From: an uncultured Eubacteriales bacterium
Lineage (GTDB): Bacteria; Bacillota; Clostridia; Oscillospirales; Oscillospiraceae
Direction: 5' to 3'
DNA length: 18,316 bases
NCBI GenBank assembly: GCA_900552475.1
Contig: USAC01000039.1
Span: forward strand, 1 to 18,316
The translations under genes and the position numbers were made by a program. This document shows, one piece after another, positions 7,388 to 15,467 of this stretch. How positions within the stretch are numbered: the stretch's first letter is position 1; each line of letters starts with the position of its first letter. The notes under the pieces were generated by a model, which saw only the letters and a program-made list of their open reading frames with translations, was not told where the DNA came from and ran no database searches.

Positions 7388-8977
7388 TTATTTCTCGATT
7401 GCCGCGCGCACGAAGCCCTCAAACACGGGGTGCGGGCGGTTGGGGCGGCTCTTGAACTCCGGGTGGAACTGGACGCCGACGAACCACTTCTGCTTCGGCT
7501 CCTCCACAATCTCCACGAGCCGGCCATCCGGGGACAGGCCCGCCAGACGCAGGCCCGCGTCCACCAACCGGGGACGGAACTCGTTGTTGAACTCATAGCG
7601 GTGGCGGTGGCGCTCGGAGATCTCCGGTGTACCGTAGGCCGCGCGGGCCAGCGAATCCTCCGCCAGCACGCAGGGATACTTGCCGAGACGCATCGTGCCG
7701 CCCTTGGCGGTGATGCCCACCTGATCGGACATGAGCGCGATCACGGGATGCTCGGTTGAGTCGGAGAACTCCGCGCTGTGCGCGTCGCTCCAGCCGACGA
7801 CGTGGCGGGCAAACTCGATGACGGCGATCTGCATGCCGAGGCAGATGCCGAGATACGGCACGTCGTGCTCGCGAGCGTACTGCGCCGCGAGGATCATGCC
7901 CTCGATGCCGCGGTCGCCGAAGCCGCCGGGCACGAGCACGCCACCGCAGCCGCCGAGCACCTCGCCGACGTTCTCCGCCGTCAGCGTCTCGGAGTCGACC
8001 CACTCGATATGTACCTGTGCGTCGCACGCGGTGCCCGCGTGGAACAGCGACTCCGCGACGCTCAGATATGCGTCGTGCAGGCCGGTATACTTGCCGACGA
8101 GGGCAATCTTCACGGACTTGTGCACGCCGTGGATCTTCTCCACCAGCGCGCGCCACTCTGCCATGTCCGGCTCGCCCGCGCCGAGACCGAGCTTGCGGCA
8201 GACGACGCGGCAGAGCCCCTCCTTCTCGAGCAGCAGCGGCACCTCATAGAGCGTGGACGCCGTGACGTTCGGGATGACGCAGTCCTCGTCGACGTTGCAG
8301 AACAGCGCGATCTTGCGGCGGACATCCTCCGTGATGGGGCCGTCCGTGCGGCAGACGAGGATGTCCGGCTGGATGCCGACGGAGAGCAGCTCCTTCACGG
8401 AGTGCTGCGTGGGCTTGCTCTTGAGCTCGCCGCTGCCGGGGATGGCGACGATGAGGGGAACGTGGATATACAGTACATTTTCGCGTCCCTGCTCCGCGGC
8501 CACCTGCCGGATGGCCTCGAGGAAGGGCTGGCTCTCGATGTCGCCGACGGTGCCGCCGATCTCCGTGATGACCACGTCCGTCTGGCCGTCGTCCATGGCG
8601 TAGACGCGGCTTTTGATCTCGTCGGTCACATGGGGGATGATCTGCACCGTGCCGCCGAGGTAGCCACCCTGCCGCTCGCGGTTGAGGACGCTCCAGAACA
8701 CCTTGCCCGAGGAGACGGAGGCGTTTCCGCTCAGCGACTCATCCACAAAGCGCTCATAATGGCCGAGGTCGAGGTCTGTCTCCGCGCCGTCGTCGGTCAC
8801 GAACACCTCACCGTGCTGGTAGGGGCTCATCGTGCCGGGATCGACGTTGAAATAGGGATCAAACTTCTGGTTCTTCACCCGCAGGCCGCACTGCTTGAGC
8901 AGGCGTCCGAGGGACGCGGCGCAGATGCCCTTACCAAGGCCGGATACAACGCCGCCGGTGACAAAAATGTACTTCAC
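7388..8977 (-). CDS. pyrG: CTP synthase (glutamine-hydrolysing)
   Basis: Complete 529-residue CTP synthase, close to the usual 535-545. It makes CTP from UTP, ATP and glutamine in the cytosol, the last step of de novo pyrimidine nucleotide synthesis. The N-terminal synthase domain (about 1-270) has the P-loop GGVVSGLGKG (8-17) and the metal-site stretch TEIGGTVGDIES (138-149). The class I glutamine amidotransferase domain (about 288-529) has the oxyanion stretch GGFGDRG (351-357), nucleophile C379 in GICLGMQ, and H505/E507 in FHPEF, so the triad is complete. The start is GTG, with a purine-rich GAGGAGAGG site 6 nt upstream. It is the last gene of the asnB-glnN-pyrG group, 60 nt after glnN with no terminator between, and is followed at once by a strong terminator. 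Confidence 0.97.
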   Translation of the reverse strand: MKYIFVTGGVVSGLGKGICAASLGRLLKQCGLRVKNQKFDPYFNVDPGTMSPYQHGEVFVTDDGAETDLDLGHYERFVDESLSGNASVSSGKVFWSVLNRERQGGYLGGTVQIIPHVTDEIKSRVYAMDDGQTDVVITEIGGTVGDIESQPFLEAIRQVAAEQGRENVLYIHVPLIVAIPGSGELKSKPTQHSVKELLSVGIQPDILVCRTDGPITEDVRRKIALFCNVDEDCVIPNVTASTLYEVPLLLEKEGLCRVVCRKLGLGAGEPDMAEWRALVEKIHGVHKSVKIALVGKYTGLHDAYLSVAESLFHAGTACDAQVHIEWVDSETLTAENVGEVLGGCGGVLVPGGFGDRGIEGMILAAQYAREHDVPYLGICLGMQIAVIEFARHVVGWSDAHSAEFSDSTEHPVIALMSDQVGITAKGGTMRLGKYPCVLAEDSLARAAYGTPEISERHRHRYEFNNEFRPRLVDAGLRLAGLSPDGRLVEIVEEPKQKWFVGVQFHPEFKSRPNRPHPVFEGFVRAAIEK

Positions 8978-9037
8978 GTTTTTCCTCTCCTCACTCTAAA
9001 ATTCCATACGCTTCAAGGTCAGCCGTGCTTTTCCCGG

Positions 9038-11137
9038 TCACACCGAGAACAGCAGCTTGTAGAACGTCGGATACGGCCAATCGCGCGTCGCGGTCAGCGC
9101 TTCGAGCTGGTTGACCGTCTCGCAGACCTTTTCCATGCCGGCCTCCACCACCTCATGGTAGTAGGTCACGCGCTCTTCCATCGCGGCGTCCGCCGGCTCT
9201 GTCTCGAGCGCAGTCTTGAGCGCCACAACCTCCTCGAGTAGCTCCTCGTTGCGGATGGCGAGGGTACTTGCGAGGGACTTTTCGACGTGGCAGGTGATCT
9301 CCGGGGCGGCCTGGCGCTTGCGCAGTACCGTGCCGCAGAGGCGGTCTTCATATGCGGAAACGGCATCGAGGATCTCGTGCTGGACCATGTCGACCAGCGT
9401 CCGGGCCTCGATCCGGATGACCTTGCAGTATTTTTCCATGTGAATCTCGTGGCGGGAGAGAATCTCCTCCTTCGAGTAGACGCCCTGACGCGTCATCAGC
9501 TCGATGTTCTTCGGGAGGATGTATTTCGGCAGCGCCTGCGCGGTGTTCGCGAGGTTCGCCAGCCCCCGGCGTTCGGCCTCTTCGACCCACGCGTTCTCAT
9601 AGCCGTTGCCGCCGAAGATGATGCGGCGGTGCTCGGAGAACGTGCGGCGCACCAGCTCGTGCAGCGCCTCATTGAAGTCCTCCGCCTGCGACAGCTCGTC
9701 ATAGAAGCGGCTCAGCTCATCGGCCATGATGGCGTTGATGGTCGTCGTCGGGCTGGCGATGGACTGGCTGGAGCCGGGCATACGGAACTCAAACTTGTTG
9801 CCGGTGAAGGCCAGCGGCGAGGTACGGTTGCGGTCGGTCGTGTCCTGCGGAATGGAGGGCAGGACGTCCACGCCGATGCGCAGCGCGCGGTGCTCCGCCC
9901 CGGCATAGCTGTTCTGGGAAATGATGGAGTCCACAATTGCCTCCAGCTCGTCGCCGAGGAAGATGGAGATGATCGCCGGCGGCGCCTCCTGCGCGCCGAG
10001 CCGGTGGTCGTTGCCCGCGAAGGCCACCGAGCAGCGCAGCAGCTCCTGATACTCGTCCGCGCCCTTGACGAACGCGGCGAGGAACAGCAGGAACTGGGCG
10101 TTCTGGCTGGGGGTCTTGCCGGGGGAGAAGAGGTTCTCGCCGGTATCGGTCGAGAGCGACCAGTTGATGTGCTTACCGGAGCCGTTCACACCCGCGAAGG
10201 GCTTCTCGTGCAGCAGGCACACCAGCCCGTGGCGCTCGGCCACCTTCTTCATCGTCTCCATGACCAGCTGGTTCTGGTCGTTGGCGGTGTTGGCGTCGGT
10301 ATAGATGGGAGCCATCTCGTGCTGGGCGGGGGCCACCTCGTTGTGCTTCGTCTTGGAGAGCACGCCGAGCTTCCAGAGCTCCTCGTCGAGGTCCTTCATA
10401 TAGGCCGCGACGCGCGGGCGGATGGCGCCGAAGTAGTGGTCGTCAAGCTCCTGCCCCTTGGGCGGCTTGTTGCCGAAGAGCGTGCGCCCGCACAGGCGCA
10501 GATCCTCGCGCTGCAGATAGAGCGAGCGGTCGATCAGGAAGTACTCCTGCTCTGCACCGATCTGGGGCGTCGCCCTGCGCACCTTCTCGTCGCCGAAGAG
10601 CCGCAGGATCTTCACCGCCTCGCGGCTCACGGCCTCCATCGAGCGCAACAGCGGTGTCTTCTTGTCGAGCGCCTCGCCGCCGTAGGAGCAGAACACCGTC
10701 GGGATGCAGAGACTGCCGTCCTTGATGAAGGCGAAAGACGTGGGGTCCCACGCGCTGTAGCCGCGGGCCTCGAACGTCGCGCGCAGACCGCCGGAGGGGA
10801 AGCTGGAGGCATCCGGTTCGCCGCAGACAAGCTCCTTGCCTGAGAAGTCCATAATCACGCGGCCGCCGCCGATGCCCTTGATGAAGCCCTCGTGCTTCTC
10901 GGCCGTCACGCCAGTCAGCGGCTGGAACCAGTGGGTGAAGTGCGTTGCTCCGTGCTCGAGCGCCCAGTTCTTCATGGCGTCGGCGATGTCGTTGGCCGCT
11001 TCGAGCGGCAGCGGCTTCTCCTGCTTCAGGCACTCGCGCCAGACCTCCATGGCCTCCTGCGGCACATACTGCTCCATGGTCCGCTCGTTAAACACCATCG
11101 AACCGAACAGTTCAGGAATTCGTTCCTTTGCACTCAT
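9038..11137 (-). CDS. glnN: Glutamine synthetase type III
   Basis: Protein of 699 residues, the size of the GSIII family (about 700-730) rather than GSI (about 450). It makes glutamine from glutamate, ammonia and ATP. GSIII features seen: the N-terminal start RIPELFGSMVFNERTM (6-21); FTHWFQPLTGVTAEKH (67-82); metal- and glutamate-site stretches GAEQEYFLID (194-203), KHNEVAPAQHE (264-274) and NGSGKHINWS (318-327); and GNDHRLGAQEAPP (375-387). No key motif is missing. The ATG has GGGGGAG 6 nt upstream. The gene sits 66 nt downstream of asnB and 60 nt upstream of pyrG, with no terminator in either gap, so it is probably transcribed from the T-box promoter. That places a glutamine producer between two glutamine-amide users. 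Identification as GSIII is secure. Confidence 0.96.
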   Translation of the reverse strand: MSAKERIPELFGSMVFNERTMEQYVPQEAMEVWRECLKQEKPLPLEAANDIADAMKNWALEHGATHFTHWFQPLTGVTAEKHEGFIKGIGGGRVIMDFSGKELVCGEPDASSFPSGGLRATFEARGYSAWDPTSFAFIKDGSLCIPTVFCSYGGEALDKKTPLLRSMEAVSREAVKILRLFGDEKVRRATPQIGAEQEYFLIDRSLYLQREDLRLCGRTLFGNKPPKGQELDDHYFGAIRPRVAAYMKDLDEELWKLGVLSKTKHNEVAPAQHEMAPIYTDANTANDQNQLVMETMKKVAERHGLVCLLHEKPFAGVNGSGKHINWSLSTDTGENLFSPGKTPSQNAQFLLFLAAFVKGADEYQELLRCSVAFAGNDHRLGAQEAPPAIISIFLGDELEAIVDSIISQNSYAGAEHRALRIGVDVLPSIPQDTTDRNRTSPLAFTGNKFEFRMPGSSQSIASPTTTINAIMADELSRFYDELSQAEDFNEALHELVRRTFSEHRRIIFGGNGYENAWVEEAERRGLANLANTAQALPKYILPKNIELMTRQGVYSKEEILSRHEIHMEKYCKVIRIEARTLVDMVQHEILDAVSAYEDRLCGTVLRKRQAAPEITCHVEKSLASTLAIRNEELLEEVVALKTALETEPADAAMEERVTYYHEVVEAGMEKVCETVNQLEALTATRDWPYPTFYKLLFSV

Positions 11138-11203
11138 ACTTGTCTCCCCCTTGTCAGAAAACGTCGTTGATACCTTCTTTATATAAATGTTCTTTGCTCT
11201 CGT

Positions 11204-12784
11204 TTATTCGCCGCTTGCGCCGTAGTTCGCAAGCACGCGCGCCGACGGGTCGCTCACGTCGCAGCCCTCCCAGCTCCGGTTCGGCATCCAGAAGTCCTTG
11301 ACCATCTCCGCCTGACCGGGATAGTACTTCTCGAAGATCTCGCGGTAGAGCAGCGACTCCTTCGTGAAGGGCCGGGCGAACGTGTACTGCGCGCAGCGGC
11401 GCTCGAACTCCTCATCGCTGTAGCGGCTCTCGGCGTACTCCTTGAGATCGTCGACCATCGAGTGCCCCACGGCGTCGGAGAACGCGGCCTTCTGGCGCCA
11501 AAGGATGTCGTCCGGGAGGATGTGGTCATCCTCAAAGGCCCTGCGCAGGAGGTACTTGCCCATGTGGTAGGTGTTGACCTTCATCGCCGGGTCGACCGAC
11601 ATGACATAGCGCACGAAGTCCAGATCGCCGAACGGCACGCGCGCCTCGATGGAGTTGGCGCTGATGCAGCGGTCGGCGCGGAGCACATCGTACATATACA
11701 GCTCATCCACGCGCTTTTTTGCCTCCTGCTGGAAGGCCTCGGGCGACGGGGCGAAGTCCGTGTACTTATAGCCGAAGAGCTCGTCAGAAATCTCGCCCGT
11801 CAGGAGCACGCGCACGTCCGTCTGCTCGTGGATCGCCTTGCAGCACAGGTACATGCCCATGCTCGCGCGGATGGTCGTGATATCATACGTCCCGAGCAGG
11901 GAGATGACCTCCTCCAGCGTGTCGAGCACCTGCCCGCGCGTCATGGTGACCTCCGTGTGCTCGGCGCCGATATAGTCGGCGACCTCGCGGGCATATTTCA
12001 GGTCGATCGGGTCGAGATCCATGCCGATGGCAAACGTGCGGATCTTCTTGCCGAGGAGCTTGGCCGAGATAGCACAGACGAGGCTGGAATCCAGTCCGCC
12101 GGAGAGGAGGAAGCCGAGCGGCGCGTCGGCGTCAAGCCGCTTCTCCACGCCGGCGATCAGCTTCTCGCGGATCGTGCGGCAGACGGTATCGAGGTCGTCC
12201 GCGGCGTACTGCGTGACGGTCGTGAGGTCGGCGTAGCGCACGAACTTCCCGTCGCAGTAGTAGTGTCCCGGAGGGAACGGCTCGATGCGCGCGCACAGGC
12301 CGACGAGGTTCTTCGCCTCGCTGGCAAAGACGATGCCGCCGTCCTCGAGATAGCCGTAAAACAGCGGGCGGATGCCGATGGGGTCGCGCGCGGCGATCAG
12401 GCTGTCCTTCTGCGCGTCGTAGAGGATCATCGCAAACTCCGCGTCGAGCATTTTAAACATCTCCAGCCCGTACTCGCGGTAGAGCGGCAGCAGGATCTCG
12501 CAGTCGGACTCACTGCGGAAGGTATACTTCGCGGCGAGCTGCGCGCGCAGCTTGCGGAAGCCGTAGATCTCGCCGTTGCAGACGACCATATCGCCGCCGA
12601 GATGGAACGGCTGCATACCCTCCTCGCTCAGGCCCATGATAGCGAGCCGGTGGAAGCACAGCCAGCCCTTGCCCGCAGGCTCCACACGCGTCTGATCCGG
12701 CCCGCATGAGAGCGTCCGGTCAAAGAACGGACGCATCGTTTCCTCTTTCAGCGTCGGGGATGTAAAACCCATGATTGCGCACAT
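11204..12784 (-). CDS. asnB: Asparagine synthase (glutamine-hydrolysing), AsnB type
   Basis: Protein of 526 residues, near the usual AsnB length (about 525-555). It makes asparagine from aspartate, ATP and glutamine in the cytosol. The N-terminal Ntn amidotransferase domain (about 1-190) starts Met-Cys, so Cys2 is the nucleophile after Met removal. Glutamine-site stretches are HRLAIMG (45-51) and CNGEIYG (69-75). The C-terminal synthetase domain (about 205-500) has the PP-loop SGGLDSS (228-234). Cys2 fixes the start at 12784, and GGAGG lies 9 nt upstream. It is the first gene of the asnB-glnN-pyrG group, behind a T-box leader whose specifier candidate (AAC) and tRNA-end pairing base both fit tRNA-Asn. 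Expression should therefore rise when tRNA-Asn is uncharged. Confidence 0.96.
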   Translation of the reverse strand: MCAIMGFTSPTLKEETMRPFFDRTLSCGPDQTRVEPAGKGWLCFHRLAIMGLSEEGMQPFHLGGDMVVCNGEIYGFRKLRAQLAAKYTFRSESDCEILLPLYREYGLEMFKMLDAEFAMILYDAQKDSLIAARDPIGIRPLFYGYLEDGGIVFASEAKNLVGLCARIEPFPPGHYYCDGKFVRYADLTTVTQYAADDLDTVCRTIREKLIAGVEKRLDADAPLGFLLSGGLDSSLVCAISAKLLGKKIRTFAIGMDLDPIDLKYAREVADYIGAEHTEVTMTRGQVLDTLEEVISLLGTYDITTIRASMGMYLCCKAIHEQTDVRVLLTGEISDELFGYKYTDFAPSPEAFQQEAKKRVDELYMYDVLRADRCISANSIEARVPFGDLDFVRYVMSVDPAMKVNTYHMGKYLLRRAFEDDHILPDDILWRQKAAFSDAVGHSMVDDLKEYAESRYSDEEFERRCAQYTFARPFTKESLLYREIFEKYYPGQAEMVKDFWMPNRSWEGCDVSDPSARVLANYGASGE

Positions 12785-12790
12785 AAAAAA

Positions 12791-13060
12791 GCACCTCCGA
12801 ATAGTGGCAGCGATCCTAAAAAATTTTAGGACGAATCGCTGCGCATCCGTGGTGCCACCTAATTTGCCGAGAGACCGGCCACTTTACGGGGTTCCAACAA
12901 ACCCCTGTGCATTAACGCCGCACGCCGCGTCTTTCCTACTGAGCCGGAGCCGTTCAGATCGCTGCTCCCGAGTGTTATTCACACGGCTTCTGTGTGCCGG
13001 GCTCCCACTGTCCCCCGCTCGCTGTGACCGAATGGCGCGTGCTACTTGTCTCGTTCTTCG
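12791..13060 (-). promoter_or_regulatory. T-box leader, probably asparagine-specific
   Basis: Landmarks are read on the minus strand. The Stem I start ACAGCGAG lies at 13018-13025. A specifier loop reads GAAUAACAC with candidate codon AAC (Asn) at 12974-12976, followed by A. The post-Stem I sequence AGUAGG is at 12935-12940. The T-box core AGGUGGCACCACGG is at 12847-12860. The antiterminator can form: UUAGG (12858-12862) pairs with CCUAA and ACG pairs with CGU, leaving the 7-nt bulge UGGCACC. The variable bulge base C would pair with discriminator G73, typical of bacterial tRNA-Asn. It lies directly upstream of asnB. The T-box call is strong and the Asn specificity well supported. Confidence 0.9.
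12807..12842 (-). terminator. Competing hairpin of the T-box leader
   Basis: The minus strand can fold GCAGCGA (12836-12842) with TCGCTGC (12807-12813) and TCCTAAAA with TTTTAGGA. This consumes the CCTAA (12815-12819 region and its partner) needed by the antiterminator, so it is the OFF structure. Unlike a normal T-box terminator, it is followed by CACTATTC and the ribosome site rather than a T-run. The only run of six T (12785-12790) lies between the ribosome site and the asnB ATG. Confidence 0.6.
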
Positions 13061-13110
13061 CATTTACGCTCTATATTTTGAATGCGTTCGTCCGCATCAA
13101 ATATGTTCCG

Positions 13111-13139
13111 ATTTTACAGCCGTTGCGCCGATCCGTCAA
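13111..13139 (-). promoter_or_regulatory. Sigma-A-type promoter of the T-box / asnB operon
   Basis: On the minus strand TTGACG (13134-13139) is followed after 17 nt by TAAAAT (13111-13116), matching 5 of 6 bases at each box with optimal spacing. Transcription would start near 13104, about 80 nt before the first conserved Stem I sequence. Confidence 0.75.
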
Positions 13140-13260
13140 TAGCGCAATTGTATCAAGATTTGCCCGCAATCCGCCGCTCGCATCGGTCATTGAGCCGAAA
13201 TTGTGTTCGGAGCGAAACTTTCTCTTGTATTTTGCCGTGCAGCGTGCTAAGGTAGGATTG

Positions 13261-13287
13261 ATCCCGCCTTTTCAGGCGGGATTTTTT
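13261..13287 (+). terminator. Orphan intrinsic terminator
   Basis: The arms ATCCCGCC (13261-13268) and GGCGGGAT (13275-13282) pair perfectly around TTTTCA, with six T at 13282-13287. The T-run is on the plus strand only. No plus-strand gene lies to the left, because everything there is minus strand back to the window start. It may end a small RNA, or insulate the antiporter from read-through. I see no convincing promoter for such an RNA. Confidence 0.75.
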
Positions 13288-13341
13288 GCTGCCCGTTTTC
13301 AGGAGGCATCCTCGTCGCAATATATGCGAAAATTCGACATT

Positions 13342-13362
13342 TATATGAAATATCTTCATATA
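13342..13362. repeat. Inverted repeat, possible operator
   Basis: TATATGAA (13342-13349) and TTCATATA (13355-13362) form a perfect 8-bp inverted repeat around a 5-nt spacer, about 215 bp upstream of the antiporter -35 box. This is an operator-like dyad in AT-rich DNA with no T-run, so not a terminator. Which regulator would bind it is unknown. Confidence 0.35.
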
Positions 13363-13574
13363 ACGCCTTGAAGTGACTGGAAAAAACATCCATTTGCATG
13401 TGTAAAGAAACCGCTAAAGAAGAAATAATTTTTAGCACAATATTTATATAAATTCTGCCAATATACAGTTTTTTATCGATAAGATTGCAGAAAGACGAAT
13501 TATTTTTGGCGGAACACCCAAAGTGTTGATTTACAATTTGTTCAAAATTGCATTTTCGGAAAAGAAACGAAATC

Positions 13575-13603
13575 TTGACAACCCCTTGCAAAACAGGTAC
13601 GAT
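13575..13603 (+). promoter_or_regulatory. Promoter of the NhaC-family antiporter gene
   Basis: A perfect -35 TTGACA (13575-13580) is followed after 17 nt by TACGAT (13598-13603, 4 of 6). Transcription would start near 13610, leaving a leader of about 29 nt that contains AGGAGG (13621-13626) 12 nt before the ATG. Confidence 0.75.
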
Positions 13604-13638
13604 AAAGATACCAAAATCAGAGGAGGTAAATCACACTT

Positions 13639-15375
13639 ATGGAAAAGAAAAGCACCCGCATAGCGTACTTCGTTGCGCTTGGTGTCTTTATCGTGCTGCT
13701 GGTTATCCTCGGCATCTCGTTTAAGGACACCCCACTGCCCACCTTCGTATATGAAGACGAGACGGTCACCGCGGCGACGCCCTTCGCCGCCACCTTCTGG
13801 TCGCTCCTGCCGCCGATCGTCGCCATCGTGCTGGCGCTCATCAGCAAGGAGGTTTACTCCTCCCTGTTCCTCGGCTGCCTGGTCGGCGCACTGCTCTACA
13901 CCCAGTTTGCCCCCTGGAAGACGATTCAGGCGCTCGTCGGCAATGAATACGGCCTGATCTCCGTGCTCGCCGACGGCGACAACGTCGGTATCCTGATCTT
14001 CCTCGTCGTACTCGGCATCATGGTAGACCTGATGAACAAGGGCGGCGGCTCCGAGGCCTTCGGCCGCTGGGCCAAGAAGCACGTACATACCCGCTGCGGC
14101 GCCCAGCTGCTGACGATGCTGCTCGGCGTACTCATCTTCATCGACGACTACTTCAACTGCCTGACCGTCGGCGCTGTCATGCGCCCGGTCACCGAGTCAC
14201 ACCACATCTCCCGCGCGAAGCTGGCCTACCTGATCGACGCCACGGCCGCGCCCGTCTGCATGATCGCCCCCGTATCCTCCTGGGCCGCCGCCGTCTCCGG
14301 CTACGTCAACTCCAACTCCGTCAGCGGCATCCAGATGTTCATCCGTCAGATTCCCTGGAACTACTACTGCCTGCTGACGCTGCTGATGATCGTTGTCATC
14401 TCCGTGCTGAACATCGACTACGGCACCATGCTGACCCATGAGTATAACGCGCAGGTCAAGGGCGACCTCTTCACCACGCCCGAGCGTCCCTTCGAGGGCG
14501 CAGACGACTACGAAAAGCCCGCCTCCGGCAAAAGCTCCGTGCTCGACCTGCTTCTGCCCGTGGTCGTGCTGATTGCGGTGTGCATTATCTCCCTCATCAC
14601 CTCCGGCGGCTACTATGACGCAGAGAGCGAGTACTACCACAACTTCGTCGAGGCGTTCTCGAACGCTTCCTCCGGCCCGGCGCTGGCCCTCGGCGGTATG
14701 ATTGGCTGCATCTTCACGTTTATCTACTTCTGGTGCCGCGGTGCCATCTCTTTCGAGAAATCCTTCGAGTGCGTGCCGCAGGGCTTCATCCAGATGATCG
14801 CCCCGATCCTGATTCTGACCTTTGCGTGGACGCTCTGCTCGTTTACCCGCTTCGCGATGTACTCCTCCGTCTTCGTCCGCGAGGCCATGGCAGGCGCAGG
14901 GAGCCTGAAGTTGTTCCTCCCGGCCGTGATCTTCCTGATCGGCGCGGCCATTGGCTTCGCCACCGGCACCTCGTGGGGCACCATCGGCATCATGGCTCCC
15001 ATCGTCGTCTCCGTCTTCGACTATGACGTCGAGCCGATTCTCTGCACCATCGGTCTGGCCGCGGCCTGCTCCGGCGGCGTAATGGGCGACCACTGCTCCC
15101 CCATCTCCGACACCACCATCATGGCCTCCGCCGGCGCGCACTGCTTCCACCTGAACCATGTGTTCACGCAGATTCCCTACGCGCTGACTGTGACAGGCGT
15201 CTCGTTCGTGAGCTTCATCCTCGCGGGCCTGATCCAGAACGTCGTCATCAACCTCATCATCGCCGTCGCGCTGATGATCGGTACGCTCCTTGTCATCAAG
15301 GCGATCGTCTCCAGTAAGCACGCCGGAATCTTCAGCGAGATGGTCGAAGCGAACAAATCGCTCGCCCATCAGTAA
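13639..15375 (+). CDS. NhaC-family Na+/H+ antiporter
   Basis: Integral membrane protein of 578 residues with about 11-13 hydrophobic helices, including 8-27, 54-69, 117-132, 154-169, 242-258, 302-320, 424-440, 445-460 and 535-556. NhaC-family hallmarks seen: FIDDYFNCLTVGAVMRPVTE (167-186), with the acidic pair D169-D170; FATGTSWGTIGIMAP (440-454); and GDHCSPISDTTIMASAGA (483-500). Relatives exchange Na+ for H+, and some members (MleN type) couple this to malate/lactate or other organic ions, so the real substrate is open. It is somewhat longer than most NhaC proteins, with a first loop of about 25 polar residues (28-50) and a loop at 262-298. It is a single-gene unit on the opposite strand to everything else, with its own promoter. 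An AGGAGG site lies 12 nt before the start. The family call is secure. Confidence 0.92.
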   Translation: MEKKSTRIAYFVALGVFIVLLVILGISFKDTPLPTFVYEDETVTAATPFAATFWSLLPPIVAIVLALISKEVYSSLFLGCLVGALLYTQFAPWKTIQALVGNEYGLISVLADGDNVGILIFLVVLGIMVDLMNKGGGSEAFGRWAKKHVHTRCGAQLLTMLLGVLIFIDDYFNCLTVGAVMRPVTESHHISRAKLAYLIDATAAPVCMIAPVSSWAAAVSGYVNSNSVSGIQMFIRQIPWNYYCLLTLLMIVVISVLNIDYGTMLTHEYNAQVKGDLFTTPERPFEGADDYEKPASGKSSVLDLLLPVVVLIAVCIISLITSGGYYDAESEYYHNFVEAFSNASSGPALALGGMIGCIFTFIYFWCRGAISFEKSFECVPQGFIQMIAPILILTFAWTLCSFTRFAMYSSVFVREAMAGAGSLKLFLPAVIFLIGAAIGFATGTSWGTIGIMAPIVVSVFDYDVEPILCTIGLAAACSGGVMGDHCSPISDTTIMASAGAHCFHLNHVFTQIPYALTVTGVSFVSFILAGLIQNVVINLIIAVALMIGTLLVIKAIVSSKHAGIFSEMVEANKSLAHQ

Positions 15376-15416
15376 TCAGCTCCCTCAACGCAGCTCTTTC
15401 GTGTTTACCCAAGAAC

Positions 15417-15463
15417 GGCGAATGGCCGGTGCATTTGCACCGGCCATTCGCCATCCGTTTTTT
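15417..15463 (+). terminator. Probable terminator after the antiporter gene
   Basis: A perfect 16-bp stem (15417-15432 with 15437-15452) closes on the 4-nt loop ATTT. A run of six T (15458-15463) follows after 5 nt. The stem is strong and the T-run slightly displaced. It lies 41 nt past the antiporter stop codon. Confidence 0.65.
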
Positions 15464-15467
15464 GCGG
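15452..15467. repeat. 16-base dispersed repeat, copy 2
   Basis: Identical to 7332-7347. It overlaps the end of one perfect hairpin and the start of the next (15461-15485), and marks the left boundary of the structured block. Confidence 0.55.

Larger units (their letters stand above)
13140..13574. other. Intergenic region without a supported gene
   Basis: This stretch between the divergent asnB and antiporter promoters holds no convincing reading frame. Its left part contains an orphan plus-strand terminator at 13261-13287. The rest, about 13310-13570, is markedly AT-rich against the GC-rich surroundings, and holds an inverted repeat at 13342-13362 and a palindromic ATTTATATAAAT at about 13441-13452. 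The open frames crossing it have no family resemblance and no ribosome site. It looks like control DNA. Confidence 0.6.

Noticed and set aside
5497..7455. Plus-strand open frame of 652 codons opposite the giant gene
   Set aside because: Antisense shadow of a GC-rich gene; its composition is rich in Arg, Ala, Gln and His, with no domain and no ribosome site. The minus-strand frame carries clear motifs.
7778..12709. Long plus-strand open frames opposite pyrG, glnN and asnB (for example 7778-9241, 9287-10843, 11462-12709)
   Set aside because: Antisense shadows of three securely identified enzymes.
12771..13371. Plus-strand frames of 123 and 125 codons over the T-box region
   Set aside because: Antisense to a structured RNA leader and its promoter; no protein family features.
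13301..13371. 15-codon frame starting at 13324 after an AGGAGG sequence
   Set aside because: The spacing of 16 nt is too long, and the frame lies over the inverted repeat; nothing else supports it.
13153..13591. Minus-strand frames of 78 and 114 codons in the AT-rich intergenic region
   Set aside because: They run antisense across the antiporter promoter and the orphan terminator, with no ribosome site and no recognisable protein.
14197..15369. Minus-strand open frame of 390 codons opposite the antiporter
   Set aside because: Shadow frame, rich in Gly, Asp and His; the plus-strand frame has NhaC motifs, promoter and ribosome site.
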